Positions 30,475-41,436 of a stretch of DNA of 64,000 nucleotides are shown here, one piece after another. Where the stretch lies: the NCBI RefSeq assembly GCF_001552415.1, contig NZ_BCRD01000002.1:124001-188000 (forward strand). The letters run 5' to 3'. Position numbers and translations under genes: made by a program. The stretch comes from Corynebacterium xerosis NBRC 16721 = ATCC 373 (lineage in GTDB: Bacteria > Actinomycetota > Actinomycetes > Mycobacteriales > Mycobacteriaceae). A model generated the notes under the pieces. That model did not search any database. It saw nothing but the letters and a program-made list of their open reading frames with translations, and was not told the DNA's origin. Numbering within the stretch: the first letter of the stretch is position 1; every line of letters starts with the position of its first letter.

Positions 30475-32252
30475 CCGCCCGCATCCGATCCCGCAGGAAG
30501 GGCGCCCGCTCTTTCGTGGCGCTGGCCGGCGTGGCCGTCCTGGCGCTGTCCGGCTGCACGACCATGCCCGGCGACACGACGCCGCAGGCGATCCGCACCT
30601 TCGAGGCGCCCGCGCACGACATCGAGGTGCCCGAGCCCCGGCCGGACGCGGCCCCGGACCTGGTGCTGCGCGACTTCTACGCGGCGTCGGCGCACCCCGG
30701 CGACGACTACGCCGCGGCGCGGGCGTTCCTCACCGACGAGGCCCGCGCGCGGTGGAACCCGCACGGCAGCACGTGGATCGTCGACGGCATCAACGTCATC
30801 GGCGACGGCGGCGACGACGGCGACGGGAACTCGCGCAGGTTCGACACCCGCGCGGCGATCGTCGGCAATCTGGCGGCCAACTGGGCCTACGAGACGCAGT
30901 CGGCGCTGTACGAGGACTCGGTCGAGCTGCGCATGACCACCGAGGGGCAGTGGCGCATCGCCGAGCTGCCCGACGGCGTCCTGCTGGAGCGCCAGGCGTT
31001 CCTCGACAGCCATGCGCCGCGCAACGTGTACTTCGTCGACCCGTCGGGCAACCATCTGGTGCCCGATCGGCGCTGGATCTACCGCGGCGTCGACGATGCC
31101 GCGACGGAACTGCTGAACACCATGGGCGGCGGGCCCCGGAACAGGCTCGTGCCGGGCGTGACCTCGGCGCTGCCCCCGGAGACCCGGGTGGAGGTCGGCC
31201 GCCAGGAAGAAGGGCCGGGGCGCGTCATCCGGCTGACCGGGCTGGGCGACCTGGACGAGACCCTGCGCGGGCTGCTGGCCGCGCAGATCGTGTGGACGCT
31301 GTCCACCGCCGACGTGCGGGGACCGTGGCTGCTGGAGGCCGACGGCGCACCGCTGATCGAGTCGCACCCGGGGCCGTGGACGCGCGACAGCGACGAACTG
31401 CGCCCGCTGGACCCGACCAAGGGGCCGGCCGATCGCGCACCGCTGCACGCGGTCGAGGCCGGCGGCGTCGTCGAAGTCGCCGACGGCCGCGAGCGGGCGC
31501 TGCCCGGATGGGCGTCGCAGGGCGGCGAGGTGCTGGTGTCCGCCGGCGTAGGCGTCGACGAGGCCGGCACCCGGCTGATCGCGGCGGTGTCGCGCACCGA
31601 CCGCGGCGGCACCGGCGAATCGTCGCTGCTGCTCGGCCGCGCCGGCGATGAGCCGGAGGTCGTGCTCAGCGCCCAGAGCCTGACCCGCCCCAGCTGGTCG
31701 CCCGACGCCGCGTCGGTGTGGACGGTCGTCGACGGCGAGCGCGTCATGCGGCTGGTCGGCACCGGCTCGGCGGTTCCCGGCTTCGAGGAAATCGACGTCT
31801 CCGGCATCGCCGAGGTCGGCGGCGGCATTTCGGAGCTGCGGGTGGACCCGTCGGGCACCCAGGTCGCCATCATCGCCGGGGGCAAGATCTGGATCGCGAC
31901 CATCGAGCAGAGCGAGTCCGGGCCGTGGCGGCTGGTCAACGCCCGCGAGCTGTCGCTGACCGAGGGCATCACCCCGGTGACGCTGGCGTGGGCGCCCAAT
32001 TCGACGATCATCGTCGGCGCCTACGGCGACACCGCGCCGATGTGGCGCATCTACCCGGACGGCTCGGTGAATTACATGCTGCCGAAGCTCAACCTCAGCC
32101 CGCCGGTGTCGGTGGTGTCGGCGACGTCGTCGAAGATCTACGCCCTCGACGACAACGCCCTGATGGAGCTGGTCACCGGCGAAGGCGAGGCCCAGTTCTG
32201 GCGTGCGGTGCCGGGAGTGGCGGGGCGCGCGGCGCCGGTGACCGCCGAGTAG
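30471..32252 (+). CDS. lpqB: Lipoprotein LpqB, modulator of MtrAB
   Basis: 593 aa. Signal peptide with lipobox LSGC (acylated C29), then a GerMN-type domain (about 190-330) and a C-terminal beta-propeller-like half (repeats such as SWSPDAASVWTV and LRVDPSGTQVAIIAGGKIW). LpqB interacts with the MtrB sensor domain and affects MtrA phosphorylation in mycobacteria. Overlaps mtrB by four bases, so the three proteins are probably made together. Confidence 0.94.
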   Translation: MTARIRSRRKGARSFVALAGVAVLALSGCTTMPGDTTPQAIRTFEAPAHDIEVPEPRPDAAPDLVLRDFYAASAHPGDDYAAARAFLTDEARARWNPHGSTWIVDGINVIGDGGDDGDGNSRRFDTRAAIVGNLAANWAYETQSALYEDSVELRMTTEGQWRIAELPDGVLLERQAFLDSHAPRNVYFVDPSGNHLVPDRRWIYRGVDDAATELLNTMGGGPRNRLVPGVTSALPPETRVEVGRQEEGPGRVIRLTGLGDLDETLRGLLAAQIVWTLSTADVRGPWLLEADGAPLIESHPGPWTRDSDELRPLDPTKGPADRAPLHAVEAGGVVEVADGRERALPGWASQGGEVLVSAGVGVDEAGTRLIAAVSRTDRGGTGESSLLLGRAGDEPEVVLSAQSLTRPSWSPDAASVWTVVDGERVMRLVGTGSAVPGFEEIDVSGIAEVGGGISELRVDPSGTQVAIIAGGKIWIATIEQSESGPWRLVNARELSLTEGITPVTLAWAPNSTIIVGAYGDTAPMWRIYPDGSVNYMLPKLNLSPPVSVVSATSSKIYALDDNALMELVTGEGEAQFWRAVPGVAGRAAPVTAE

Positions 32253-32262
32253 CCTCGCGGGC

Positions 32263-32904
32263 ATGTGGGGGGAATTGCTCGACGCCGCGGTGCCCCGGGC
32301 CTGCCCCGGGTGCGGCGAGCCGGGGGACGTGTGCCCGTCGTGCCGGCGGGTGTTCGCGTCGCCGCCGGTGCCGCTGGCGCCGCGCGTGCACGTGCCCGCG
32401 CCGGTGTGGTCCTGCGGTTCGTATTCGGGGCCCCGGCGGGCGGTCGTGCTGGCGGCGAAAGAGCGTTGCGACGCCGCCGCGCGCCGTGTCATGGGGTCGG
32501 TGACGGGTGCGGCGTTGCTCAGGCTCATGGCCGAGGGGGCGTTGCCCCATCCGTCGCAAAGCCCGTTGACGCTGGTGCCCGCGCCGACCAGGGCGTCGGC
32601 GGCCCGGCGCAGGGGAGGCGACCCGGTCGCCGCGGCATGCGCGGTGGCCGCCGCGCGGATGCCGGGCGCGCGGGTGGCGCGGCTGCTGCGGACCGTCGAG
32701 GAGGCGGAGGATTCGGCCGGGCTCACCGCCGCCGGGCGGCGGGCGAACATCGCCGGGAAGATCGTGCCGGCGGGCTCCGCGAGGGGGCCGGTGGTGCTCG
32801 TCGACGACGTGGCGACGACCGGCGCGACCGCCGCGCAGTCGGTGCTCGTGCTGTCGTCGATGGGGGTCCGGGTCGAGGGCGTGATCGTGTTTTCGCACGC
32901 CTAG
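32263..32904 (+). CDS. comF: ComF family protein (phosphoribosyltransferase fold)
   Basis: 213 aa. N-terminal zinc-finger-like cysteines C14, C17, C24 and C27 (CPGCGEPGDVCPSC), and a C-terminal PRPP-binding loop VVLVDDVATTGAT. In competent bacteria ComFC helps import DNA; its job in non-competent actinobacteria is unknown. The orthologous position is Rv3242c. ATG is 11 bases after lpqB, with TAGCCT (overlapping the lpqB stop) at possible leaderless spacing. Confidence 0.88.
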   Translation: MWGELLDAAVPRACPGCGEPGDVCPSCRRVFASPPVPLAPRVHVPAPVWSCGSYSGPRRAVVLAAKERCDAAARRVMGSVTGAALLRLMAEGALPHPSQSPLTLVPAPTRASAARRRGGDPVAAACAVAAARMPGARVARLLRTVEEAEDSAGLTAAGRRANIAGKIVPAGSARGPVVLVDDVATTGATAAQSVLVLSSMGVRVEGVIVFSHA

Positions 32905-32990
32905 GGCGCGCCGCCCCCGATATGCCGAACCGGGCGGCGAATCGGACGGGAGGTTCGTGGCAGCGGGGGTACCCGCGTCTGTATCCTGGA

Positions 32991-33040
32991 GGCACAGTTA
33001 GTCGCGTCACCGTGGACGCCGTGAGTAATCCCGCTCACGG
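32991..33040 (+). promoter_or_regulatory. hpf leader: -10 box and hairpin
   Basis: TATCCT (32991-32996) is a likely -10 for hpf, leaving a leader of about 70 bases that contains the hairpin CCGTGAG (33019-33025)/CTCACGG (33034-33040). Confidence 0.4.
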
Positions 33041-33074
33041 AAGGGCGGTGGCCATACCGGGAGGTAGGAAGCAA

Positions 33075-33728
33075 GTGACGACACCTGCTGACAACAACGA
33101 GGTCCTCAGCCCCAATGCCCAGGTGACCATCACCGGGCGCAACGTGGAGGTCCCGGAACACTTCGCCGAGCGAGTCAACGGCAAGCTCGCCAAGATTGAG
33201 CGCCTCGATCCGACCCTGACGTTCTTCCACGTGGAGCTGCAGCACGAGCCGAACCCGCGCCGCGCGGACCGCTCGGACCGCATCCAGATCACCGCCACCG
33301 GCAAGGGCCACCTCGCCCGCGCGGAGGCGAAGGAGGACAGCTTCTACGCCGCCCTCGAGTCCGCCCTGGGCAAGATGGAGCGTTCCCTGCGCAAGGTGAA
33401 GGCCCGCCGCAAGATCAGCCGCTCCGGCCACCGCGCCCCCATTTCCGTGGGCGAGGCGACCGCCGCGCTGGTCGACGAGGCCTCCGGCTCCGCCCCGAAG
33501 GCCGATCCGTACGAGGATCAGGTCGAGGAGATCCAGCTGGGCAAGGTCGTCCGCACCAAGGAGCACTCCGCCACCCCGATGTCCGTGGATGACGCGCTGT
33601 CGGAGATGGAACTCGTCGGCCACGACTTCTTCCTCTTCGTCGACGAGGCCACCGGACGCCCGTCCGTGGTCTACCGCCGCCATGCCTACGACTACGGCAT
33701 GATCGCGCTGGCCGACGACGCCGAGTAG
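33075..33728 (+). CDS. hpf: Ribosome hibernation-promoting factor, long form
   Basis: 217 aa. The N-terminal S30AE domain (VTITGRNVEVPEHFAERVNGKLAKIERLDP...) binds the 30S decoding centre, and the C-terminal domain (from about 155, TPMSVDDALSEMELVGHDFFLFVDEATGRPSVVYRRHAYDYGMI) mediates dimerisation into 100S ribosomes. The length fits long HPF. GTG start behind GGAGGTAGGAAGCAA. A terminator follows. Confidence 0.94.
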   Translation: MTTPADNNEVLSPNAQVTITGRNVEVPEHFAERVNGKLAKIERLDPTLTFFHVELQHEPNPRRADRSDRIQITATGKGHLARAEAKEDSFYAALESALGKMERSLRKVKARRKISRSGHRAPISVGEATAALVDEASGSAPKADPYEDQVEEIQLGKVVRTKEHSATPMSVDDALSEMELVGHDFFLFVDEATGRPSVVYRRHAYDYGMIALADDAE

Positions 33729-33757
33729 GACGTCCCTCCGGTTTGCGCCGCAGCAGG

Positions 33758-33797
33758 CCCCCGGCCCTCCCCGTTTTCGGGAGGTGGCCGGGGGTTT
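33758..33797 (+). terminator. Terminator after hpf
   Basis: GC-rich hairpin, left arm about 33758-33771 and right arm 33779-33794 with a two-base bulge, loop CGTTTTC, then TTT. Confidence 0.65.
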
Positions 33798-33823
33798 CGC
33801 CGTTTCCGGGATACTGTGGTGGC

Positions 33824-33844
33824 ATGCGCCGAAACGGGCGTTGA
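33824..33844 (+). other. Possible leaderless 6-codon upstream ORF (MRRNGR)
   Basis: ATG at 33824 lies 6 bases after TACTGT (33812-33817), the spacing of a leaderless start, and runs six codons to TGA, 22 bases before the next gene. Three of the six residues are Arg. It is out of frame with the downstream gene. Confidence 0.3.
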
Positions 33845-33866
33845 ACTCCGAGAAGGGCCTCCCGCG

Positions 33867-34442
33867 ATGACCCACCAATGGACTCCGCCGCAGCAACCGA
33901 TGCACCCTCCGGGAGGGGGCGGGGGAAGCGGGGGCAATGGCCTCGTCCACCTGTTGATCGGGCTCCTCGCGGTGCTCGCGCTGGTACTGGGCGTCGTTGC
34001 CGCGATGGCCTTCGGGGGAGGCTCGGACGATGGTGCGGCCACCGTCGCCGACGCGGGCCAGCTGCAGGCGCCGCCGGCTCCGGACCGGCCCGACCCCACC
34101 GCGGCGGCCCCCGCGCGGGAGACCGTGACGGAAACCGAGCGGGTGCGCGACGGGGGACGGGGCGGCCGGAACATCTGGGGCGCCGACGCCGGTCTCGAAT
34201 ACTGCGGCAACGGGGGCGTGACGGGGAATTCGTCGACCAGCTGCCCCTTCGCCAAGAACGTGGCCGACGCGGTGTGGGAGGAGGACATCGGTGCCAGGTA
34301 CCTGACCGTCCGCGCGTACAGTCCCACGACCAAGAAGACCTACACCATGAACTGCACGTTGGGCTCGATGAGCGGGAGCGACGCGACGTACAAGTGCACC
34401 GGCGGCAACAACGCCGTCGTGTACGTCGGCGTCGCCGGGTGA
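33867..34442 (+). CDS. Small membrane-anchored secreted protein, unknown function
   Basis: 191 aa. A Pro/Gly-rich cytoplasmic N-terminus (MTHQWTPPQQPMHPPGGGGG), one membrane helix (about 27-49), an Asp/Pro-rich linker, then a small extracellular domain with four cysteines (EYCGNG, SCPFAK, MNCTLG, YKCTGG) that could form two disulphides. YLTVRAYSPTTKKTYTMNC is the most structured part. The layout resembles actinobacterial exported proteins with a short folded tail, but I do not recognise the family. AGAAGGG precedes the ATG. Confidence 0.75.
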   Translation: MTHQWTPPQQPMHPPGGGGGSGGNGLVHLLIGLLAVLALVLGVVAAMAFGGGSDDGAATVADAGQLQAPPAPDRPDPTAAAPARETVTETERVRDGGRGGRNIWGADAGLEYCGNGGVTGNSSTSCPFAKNVADAVWEEDIGARYLTVRAYSPTTKKTYTMNCTLGSMSGSDATYKCTGGNNAVVYVGVAG

Positions 34443-34458
34443 CGCGCCGCTGCACGGC

Positions 34459-34522
34459 CGTCGCAAAGCAGGATCTTTTAAGCACCCGCACCCCACCCCG
34501 GGGTGCGGGTCCGTCCTATACT
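34459..34522 (+). promoter_or_regulatory. secA upstream region: motif copy, 11-bp hairpin and -10 box
   Basis: CGTCGCAAAGC (34459-34469, the recurring motif), a perfect hairpin with arms 34484-34494 and 34500-34510 (ACCCGCACCCC/GGGGTGCGGGT), then TATACT (34517-34522), a strong -10 giving a leader of about 58 bases before secA. The hairpin may terminate the preceding gene, though no T run follows. Confidence 0.6.
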
Positions 34523-34586
34523 GGGGGACTTGAACGCCCCGAGAGGGGCGCGGCCCGAGTCGTCTGTCGGAAAGGTCCCATCCGCA

Positions 34587-37313
<2,727 letters not shown>

Positions 37314-37353
37314 CGGGACCGCGCCCCGGCCCCGCGGGTCAAAGAATGCGGGC

Positions 37354-37944
37354 TCAGAGGAAGCGCAGGGCGGTGATCGTCCAGCCGCGGCCGTCGTCGA
37401 TCATCGCGCCGGCCAGCGCCCGCACCCGCCCCGCGTGGGCGTAGGAGCCCACGAATTCCACGCGGGTCCCGCAGGGGCGCGCCGACGGATGCAGCGTCCG
37501 CAGAGCGGCCCCGCGCATGCCCCCGGCCCGGATGCGGTGCCGCAGGCCCGCGTGGACGCGTTCGTCGACCGAGGCGGCCCGCAGGCCCTCGGGCCGCCTG
37601 CGCCCGGCCAGCACCTCCAGGATCACGGTCATCGAGGTGGCCAGCGCCGCCCGCGCCGCATCGGTGCACGTCCCGATCACGGGCCCGGGCGGTCGGCCGT
37701 CGTCGGGCGGCTCGTGGTGCGGCCCCGTCTCCGCCCCCGTCTCCGCCCCCGCCCCGGGCCGGAGCCCGTGCAGCAGCTCGAAACCGCCCAGCGGCGCCAG
37801 TGCCGCCGCATCTTCCCGCATGTCGCCCACCATGATTTCCGCCCATCCCCCGAAGGCCAGTTCCCGCCGACATTGTGCCAGGGATCGGCGCAGTCGGCGG
37901 GGCGGGCGGCGGATCACGGCGCGGACCACTACGCTCGTGGTCAT
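37354..37944 (-). CDS. Rv3235-family protein
   Basis: About 196 aa, Arg-rich. The C-terminal half (MTVILEVLAGRRRPEGLRAASVDERVHAGLRHRIRAGG ... ALAGAMIDDGRGWTITALRFL) matches the small conserved Rv3235-type family found next to secA in mycolata. In related proteins this is a single alpha/beta domain of unknown function. The N-terminal part is basic and low complexity, and a repeated Glu-Thr-Gly-Ala segment lies near the middle. Start is uncertain: ATG at 37944 overlaps the divergent HAD start; GTG at 37929 or 37917 are alternatives. Confidence 0.7.
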   Translation of the reverse strand: MTTSVVVRAVIRRPPRRLRRSLAQCRRELAFGGWAEIMVGDMREDAAALAPLGGFELLHGLRPGAGAETGAETGPHHEPPDDGRPPGPVIGTCTDAARAALATSMTVILEVLAGRRRPEGLRAASVDERVHAGLRHRIRAGGMRGAALRTLHPSARPCGTRVEFVGSYAHAGRVRALAGAMIDDGRGWTITALRFL

Positions 37945-38353
37945 GCGTGGTCTCATCATCGATTATTGCGGTGTCCTGGACGGCACCGACGAAGAGCAGG
38001 CGCGGTGGCGGAAGCTTTTGGCGGCCGCCCGCGCCAATGGCGTGGCGTTGGCCGTGCTGTCCAACGACCCGGGCGGTCCCGGGGCGGATCCGATCCGCAA
38101 GCTCGAGGAGGATGGGCTCGTCGACGCGGTCGTGTTGTCCGGCGAGGTCGACGCGGAGAAGCCGGAGCCGGAGATCTTCGACATCACGGCCGAGCGACTG
38201 GGCCTGCCGGCGCGCGATTGCGTGCTCGTCGACGATTCGATCGTCAACATCCACGGCGCCGTGTCCCACGGGATGGTGGGCGTCTTCTATCAGCAGTTCG
38301 ACCGCGCGGTCGTGGAGATCGTGGGCCTGTTCGACTTGGAGGGCGAGTTCTAG
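37943..38353 (+). CDS. HAD-superfamily protein, short
   Basis: 136 aa. Motif I is DYCGVLD with nucleophile D7, motif III lysine K73 (AEKPEPEIF) and motif IV D97-D98 (LVDDSIVN). The usual second aspartate of motif I (D+2) is replaced by cysteine (C9), which normally weakens or changes phosphatase activity. The helical cap is minimal. TACGCT ends 7 bases before the ATG, giving a leaderless start. Overlaps the next gene's GTG by one base. Confidence 0.82.
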   Translation: MRGLIIDYCGVLDGTDEEQARWRKLLAAARANGVALAVLSNDPGGPGADPIRKLEEDGLVDAVVLSGEVDAEKPEPEIFDITAERLGLPARDCVLVDDSIVNIHGAVSHGMVGVFYQQFDRAVVEIVGLFDLEGEF

Positions 38354-38853
38354 TGCGCGTGTATCTGCCGGCCACGTTCGGGATGCTCGGGGAGTTGCTG
38401 GCCGACGGCGCGGTGGTCCCGCGCCGCGGGTGGGCCTTCGCCGTGACCCCCGCCCTGCGCGAGTTCTACGTGGAGGGCGATGACGAGGAGCTGGCGGACA
38501 TCGCCTTCGACGACGCCTCGCGCGCCTCGCTGCGCCTGCTGTCGGCGGGCGACGACAAGTTCCCGCATCGGCGCGTGGTCATCGCCGCCGACGTCGCCGA
38601 CGAGGCGGTGGAGCTGCAGCCGGACATGGGGGAGGCCGTGGTGGCCCTGTCCGGCGATCTGAAGCGCGACGACGTCGCCGCGATCCACGTCGACGTCGAG
38701 GCCGCGGAGCCCGCCGTGGAGAAGGCGATCGCCGCGGTCGACGCGGCGGACATGGGGGACGAGGACGCGGAGCTGGCCGTGGGGGATTGCCTCGAGCAGC
38801 CGTTGGCCTGGTACGACTCCGCCGAGCTGCCGATGTTGGTGGAGCTGCTGTAA
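38353..38853 (+). CDS. DUF6912 family protein (Rv3231c type)
   Basis: 166 aa acidic protein of unknown function. MRVYLPATFGMLGELLADGAV at the start and the closing LAWYDSAELPMLVELL are the conserved ends of the family; Rv3231c in M. tuberculosis lies likewise beside the ferredoxin reductase and desA3. The middle is rich in Asp/Glu/Ala helices. GTG start taken because it overlaps the HAD stop (TAGTG), indicating coupling. Confidence 0.83.
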   Translation: MRVYLPATFGMLGELLADGAVVPRRGWAFAVTPALREFYVEGDDEELADIAFDDASRASLRLLSAGDDKFPHRRVVIAADVADEAVELQPDMGEAVVALSGDLKRDDVAAIHVDVEAAEPAVEKAIAAVDAADMGDEDAELAVGDCLEQPLAWYDSAELPMLVELL

Positions 38854-38888
38854 CCCCCGGGGGCCCGGCCCCGCGTCGTTTCCACCGC

Positions 38889-38938
38889 TTGACCGAAAAG
38901 TTACCTGCCCGTAAGCTACGCTTCCGTAATCTACGGAA
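38889..38938 (+). promoter_or_regulatory. Promoter and palindromic operator of the desaturase operon
   Basis: TTGACC (38889-38894), 17 bases, TAAGCT (38912-38917). The palindrome TTCCGTA-ATC-TACGGAA (38922-38938) covers the expected transcription start, a typical position for a TetR-family repressor. GTAAGCTAC and GTAATCTAC also form a direct repeat across it. Confidence 0.65.
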
Positions 38939-38948
38939 AGGGGAACCG

Positions 38949-39989
38949 GTGAGCATTGGCAATCGCCTTCGCGGCGCGTTCCGACACCTGTCCACGCCGC
39001 TGATGCCCGACGACTACACCCGTCTGGTCAATCCGCTGTGGTCGAAGCGCGAGCTGCGCGGCCAGATCGAGCGCGTCACGCGCCCGGCCGAGGACGTCGT
39101 CGAGCTGGTCATCAAGCCGGGTTGGGGGGTCCCCGCGGACTTCCGCGCCGGCCAGTACATCGGCGTCGGCGTCCGCGTCGACGGCCGTTTGGTGTGGCGG
39201 TCCTACTCGCTGACCAACGCTCCGCATTCGGCCGACGGCATGCTGGCGGTCACCGTCAAGGCTCAGGATCAGGGCCGCCTGTCGCAGCACCTGGTCGCCA
39301 ACGTCACCCCCGGCACCGTGGTGCGCCTGGCCGCGCCGGCCGGCGATTTCCACCTGCCGGAGCCGCCGCCGGAGAAGCTGCTGTTCATCACGGCCGGTTC
39401 CGGCATCACCCCGGTGATGTCGATGCTGCGCGATCTGGAGCGCCGCGGCGGCCTGCCGGACGTGGTGCACCTGCATTCGGTCCGCGATCGCGCGGGCCTG
39501 CTTTTCGACGACGAGCTCGACCGCCTCCGCCGTGCGCAGCCGGGTTACGCCCTGACCGTCCGCGAGACGGGCATCGACGGGCGCCTGTCCATCGACGAGA
39601 TCAAGCAGCTCGTGCCGGACGTCGCCGACCGCGCGGTCTACGCCTGCGGGCCGTCGGCGATGCTCGACGAGCTCGAAGATGGTCTGCCGGGCGTGCGCAC
39701 CGAGCGTTTCACCCTCGACCGAGGCAACACCGACGCCCAGGGCGGCGTCGTCAGCTTCCCGGGCCGCGGCGAGATCGAGGTCGACGGCGCCACGACCATC
39801 CTGGAGGCTGGCGAGAAGGCCGGGATCCAGCTGCCCTACGGCTGCCGAATGGGCATCTGCGCCACGTGCGTGCAGCAGCTCGCCGACGGCACCGCGCGCG
39901 ATCTGCGCACGGGCGAAACCCATGAAGCCGGCGAGCGCATCCGCACCTGCGTCTGCGTTCCCGCCGGCGACGTCGCAATCGAAATTTAG
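38949..39989 (+). CDS. Ferredoxin reductase, electron donor to DesA3 (Rv3230c type)
   Basis: 346 aa. Domains: FAD-binding (RSYSLTNAPHSADGMLAVTVKAQDQGRLSQ), NAD-binding (ITAGSGITPVMSMLRDL; YACGPSAMLDEL) and a C-terminal plant-type 2Fe-2S ferredoxin (LPYGCRMGICATCVQQL plus RTCVC). Single-chain NADPH oxidoreductase feeding electrons to the membrane stearoyl-CoA desaturase encoded 11 bases downstream, as shown for Rv3230c-DesA3 in mycobacteria. GTG start behind AAAGGGGAACCG. Confidence 0.92.
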   Translation: MSIGNRLRGAFRHLSTPLMPDDYTRLVNPLWSKRELRGQIERVTRPAEDVVELVIKPGWGVPADFRAGQYIGVGVRVDGRLVWRSYSLTNAPHSADGMLAVTVKAQDQGRLSQHLVANVTPGTVVRLAAPAGDFHLPEPPPEKLLFITAGSGITPVMSMLRDLERRGGLPDVVHLHSVRDRAGLLFDDELDRLRRAQPGYALTVRETGIDGRLSIDEIKQLVPDVADRAVYACGPSAMLDELEDGLPGVRTERFTLDRGNTDAQGGVVSFPGRGEIEVDGATTILEAGEKAGIQLPYGCRMGICATCVQQLADGTARDLRTGETHEAGERIRTCVCVPAGDVAIEI

Positions 39990-40000
39990 GAGACATCACC

Positions 40001-41359
40001 ATGGCTATCGCCGACATCAAGGCTTATTCGCACCTGTCCGAGGAGGACGTCGCCGAGATCGGCCGTCGCTTCGAGGAGATCGCCGCCGAGCATCGCGCGG
40101 CGCTGGGCCCGAAGGACGCCCGGTACATCCGCACCCTCATCCGCGTGCAGCGCGGCCTGGAGGTCGCCGGCCGCGGCCTGCTGATGCTGCCGACCCTGGG
40201 CATGGCCCTGGACAAGGCCGGCTACAAGACCCGCAAGGGCGGCCTGCTGCCGCGCTCGCTGCGCACCCCCGCCCACAAGGGCCTGTGGTGGGCCGGCGTC
40301 GGCGCGCTGTCGCTGTCGAAGATCCTCGAGAACCTCGAGATCGGCCACAACGTCATGCACGGCCAGTGGGACTGGATGAACGACCCCGAGGTCCATTCGT
40401 CGACGTGGGAGTGGGACAACTCCTGCCCGTCGTCCGGCTGGAAGCACTCGCACAACTTCGTGCACCACAAGTACACCAACGTCATCGGCATGGACAACGA
40501 CGTGGGATACGGCATCCTTCGCGTGACCCGCGACAAGAAGTGGACGCCGGCGACGCTGACGCAGCCGATCCAGAACGTCATCCTGGCGTCGCTGTTCCAG
40601 TGGGCCGTGGCGTTCTACGACGTCGAGCTCGGCCGCGTCGCGGCGGGCAAGAAGGAGTGGTCCGTCGCCAAGCAGCAGCTGATCGAGGTGTTCGAGAAGT
40701 CGGGCCGCCAGCTGCTCAAGGATTACGCGCTGTTCCCGCTGCTCGCCGGCCCCCGCTGGGGTGAGGTGGCCAAGGCCAACGCGGTGGCGAACCTGGCCCG
40801 CAACGTGTGGGCCTACGCGGTGATCTTCTGCGGGCACTTCCCGGATGAGGCGGAGACGTTCACCAAGGAGCAGTACAAGAACGAGAACAAGGCGGAGTGG
40901 TACCTGCGCCAGATGCTCGGTTCCGCCAACTTCACCGGCGGGTTCATCCTGTCGGTGCTGTCCGGCAACCTGAATTACCAGATCGAGCACCACCTGTACC
41001 CGGACATGCCGTCGAACCGTCTGGCGACGATCTCGAAGCAGGTCAAGGAGATCTGCCGCGATTACGATCTGCCGTACAACACGGGTTCGTTCCCGGGCCA
41101 GCTGCTGCAGGTCCAGCGCACGATCCTGAAGCTGTCGCTGCCGGATCGCTTCCTGGTCGCCGACCCGGACAATGCGCCGGAGGTCCGCTCGGAGAAGGCG
41201 TTCCAGAAGTACCCGCAGGTGGAGGCCCAGCTCGACGCCGGCGCCAATCCCCGCCGCGGCCTGCGCACGGGCCTGAAGCTGCTCAAACAGCTGCGCCCGG
41301 GCGTCAAGGAGGTCGTCGCGGCCTACACGGGACGTTCCTCCCGCGAGGTCACGGCCTAG
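40001..41359 (+). CDS. desA3: Acyl-CoA delta-9 desaturase DesA3
   Basis: 452 aa integral membrane di-iron desaturase making oleate/palmitoleate from acyl-CoA. Three histidine boxes: HNVMH (H116-H120), HSHNFVHH (H149-H156) and QIEHH (H330-H331). Hydrophobic helices lie around 55-70, 185-205 and 280-330. AGGAGACATCACC precedes the ATG and the gene belongs with its reductase. A terminator lies 40 bases after the stop, inside the 3' end of clc. Confidence 0.93.
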   Translation: MAIADIKAYSHLSEEDVAEIGRRFEEIAAEHRAALGPKDARYIRTLIRVQRGLEVAGRGLLMLPTLGMALDKAGYKTRKGGLLPRSLRTPAHKGLWWAGVGALSLSKILENLEIGHNVMHGQWDWMNDPEVHSSTWEWDNSCPSSGWKHSHNFVHHKYTNVIGMDNDVGYGILRVTRDKKWTPATLTQPIQNVILASLFQWAVAFYDVELGRVAAGKKEWSVAKQQLIEVFEKSGRQLLKDYALFPLLAGPRWGEVAKANAVANLARNVWAYAVIFCGHFPDEAETFTKEQYKNENKAEWYLRQMLGSANFTGGFILSVLSGNLNYQIEHHLYPDMPSNRLATISKQVKEICRDYDLPYNTGSFPGQLLQVQRTILKLSLPDRFLVADPDNAPEVRSEKAFQKYPQVEAQLDAGANPRRGLRTGLKLLKQLRPGVKEVVAAYTGRSSREVTA

Positions 41360-41381
41360 GCCACGGCTTCCCGCCCAACGC

Positions 41382-41436
41382 TTTTCGCTTTACGACGACC
41401 CCGCGTGACCGCCATCCCGGCGGGCACGCGGGGTTT
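41382..41436. terminator. Bidirectional terminator with motif copy between desA3 and clc
   Basis: TTTTCGCTTTACGACGAC (41382-41399) is followed by the hairpin CCCCGCGTG (41399-41407)/CACGCGGGG (41425-41433) and TTT. It overlaps the last codons of clc (stop at 41390), so it probably ends both convergent transcripts. Confidence 0.65.
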
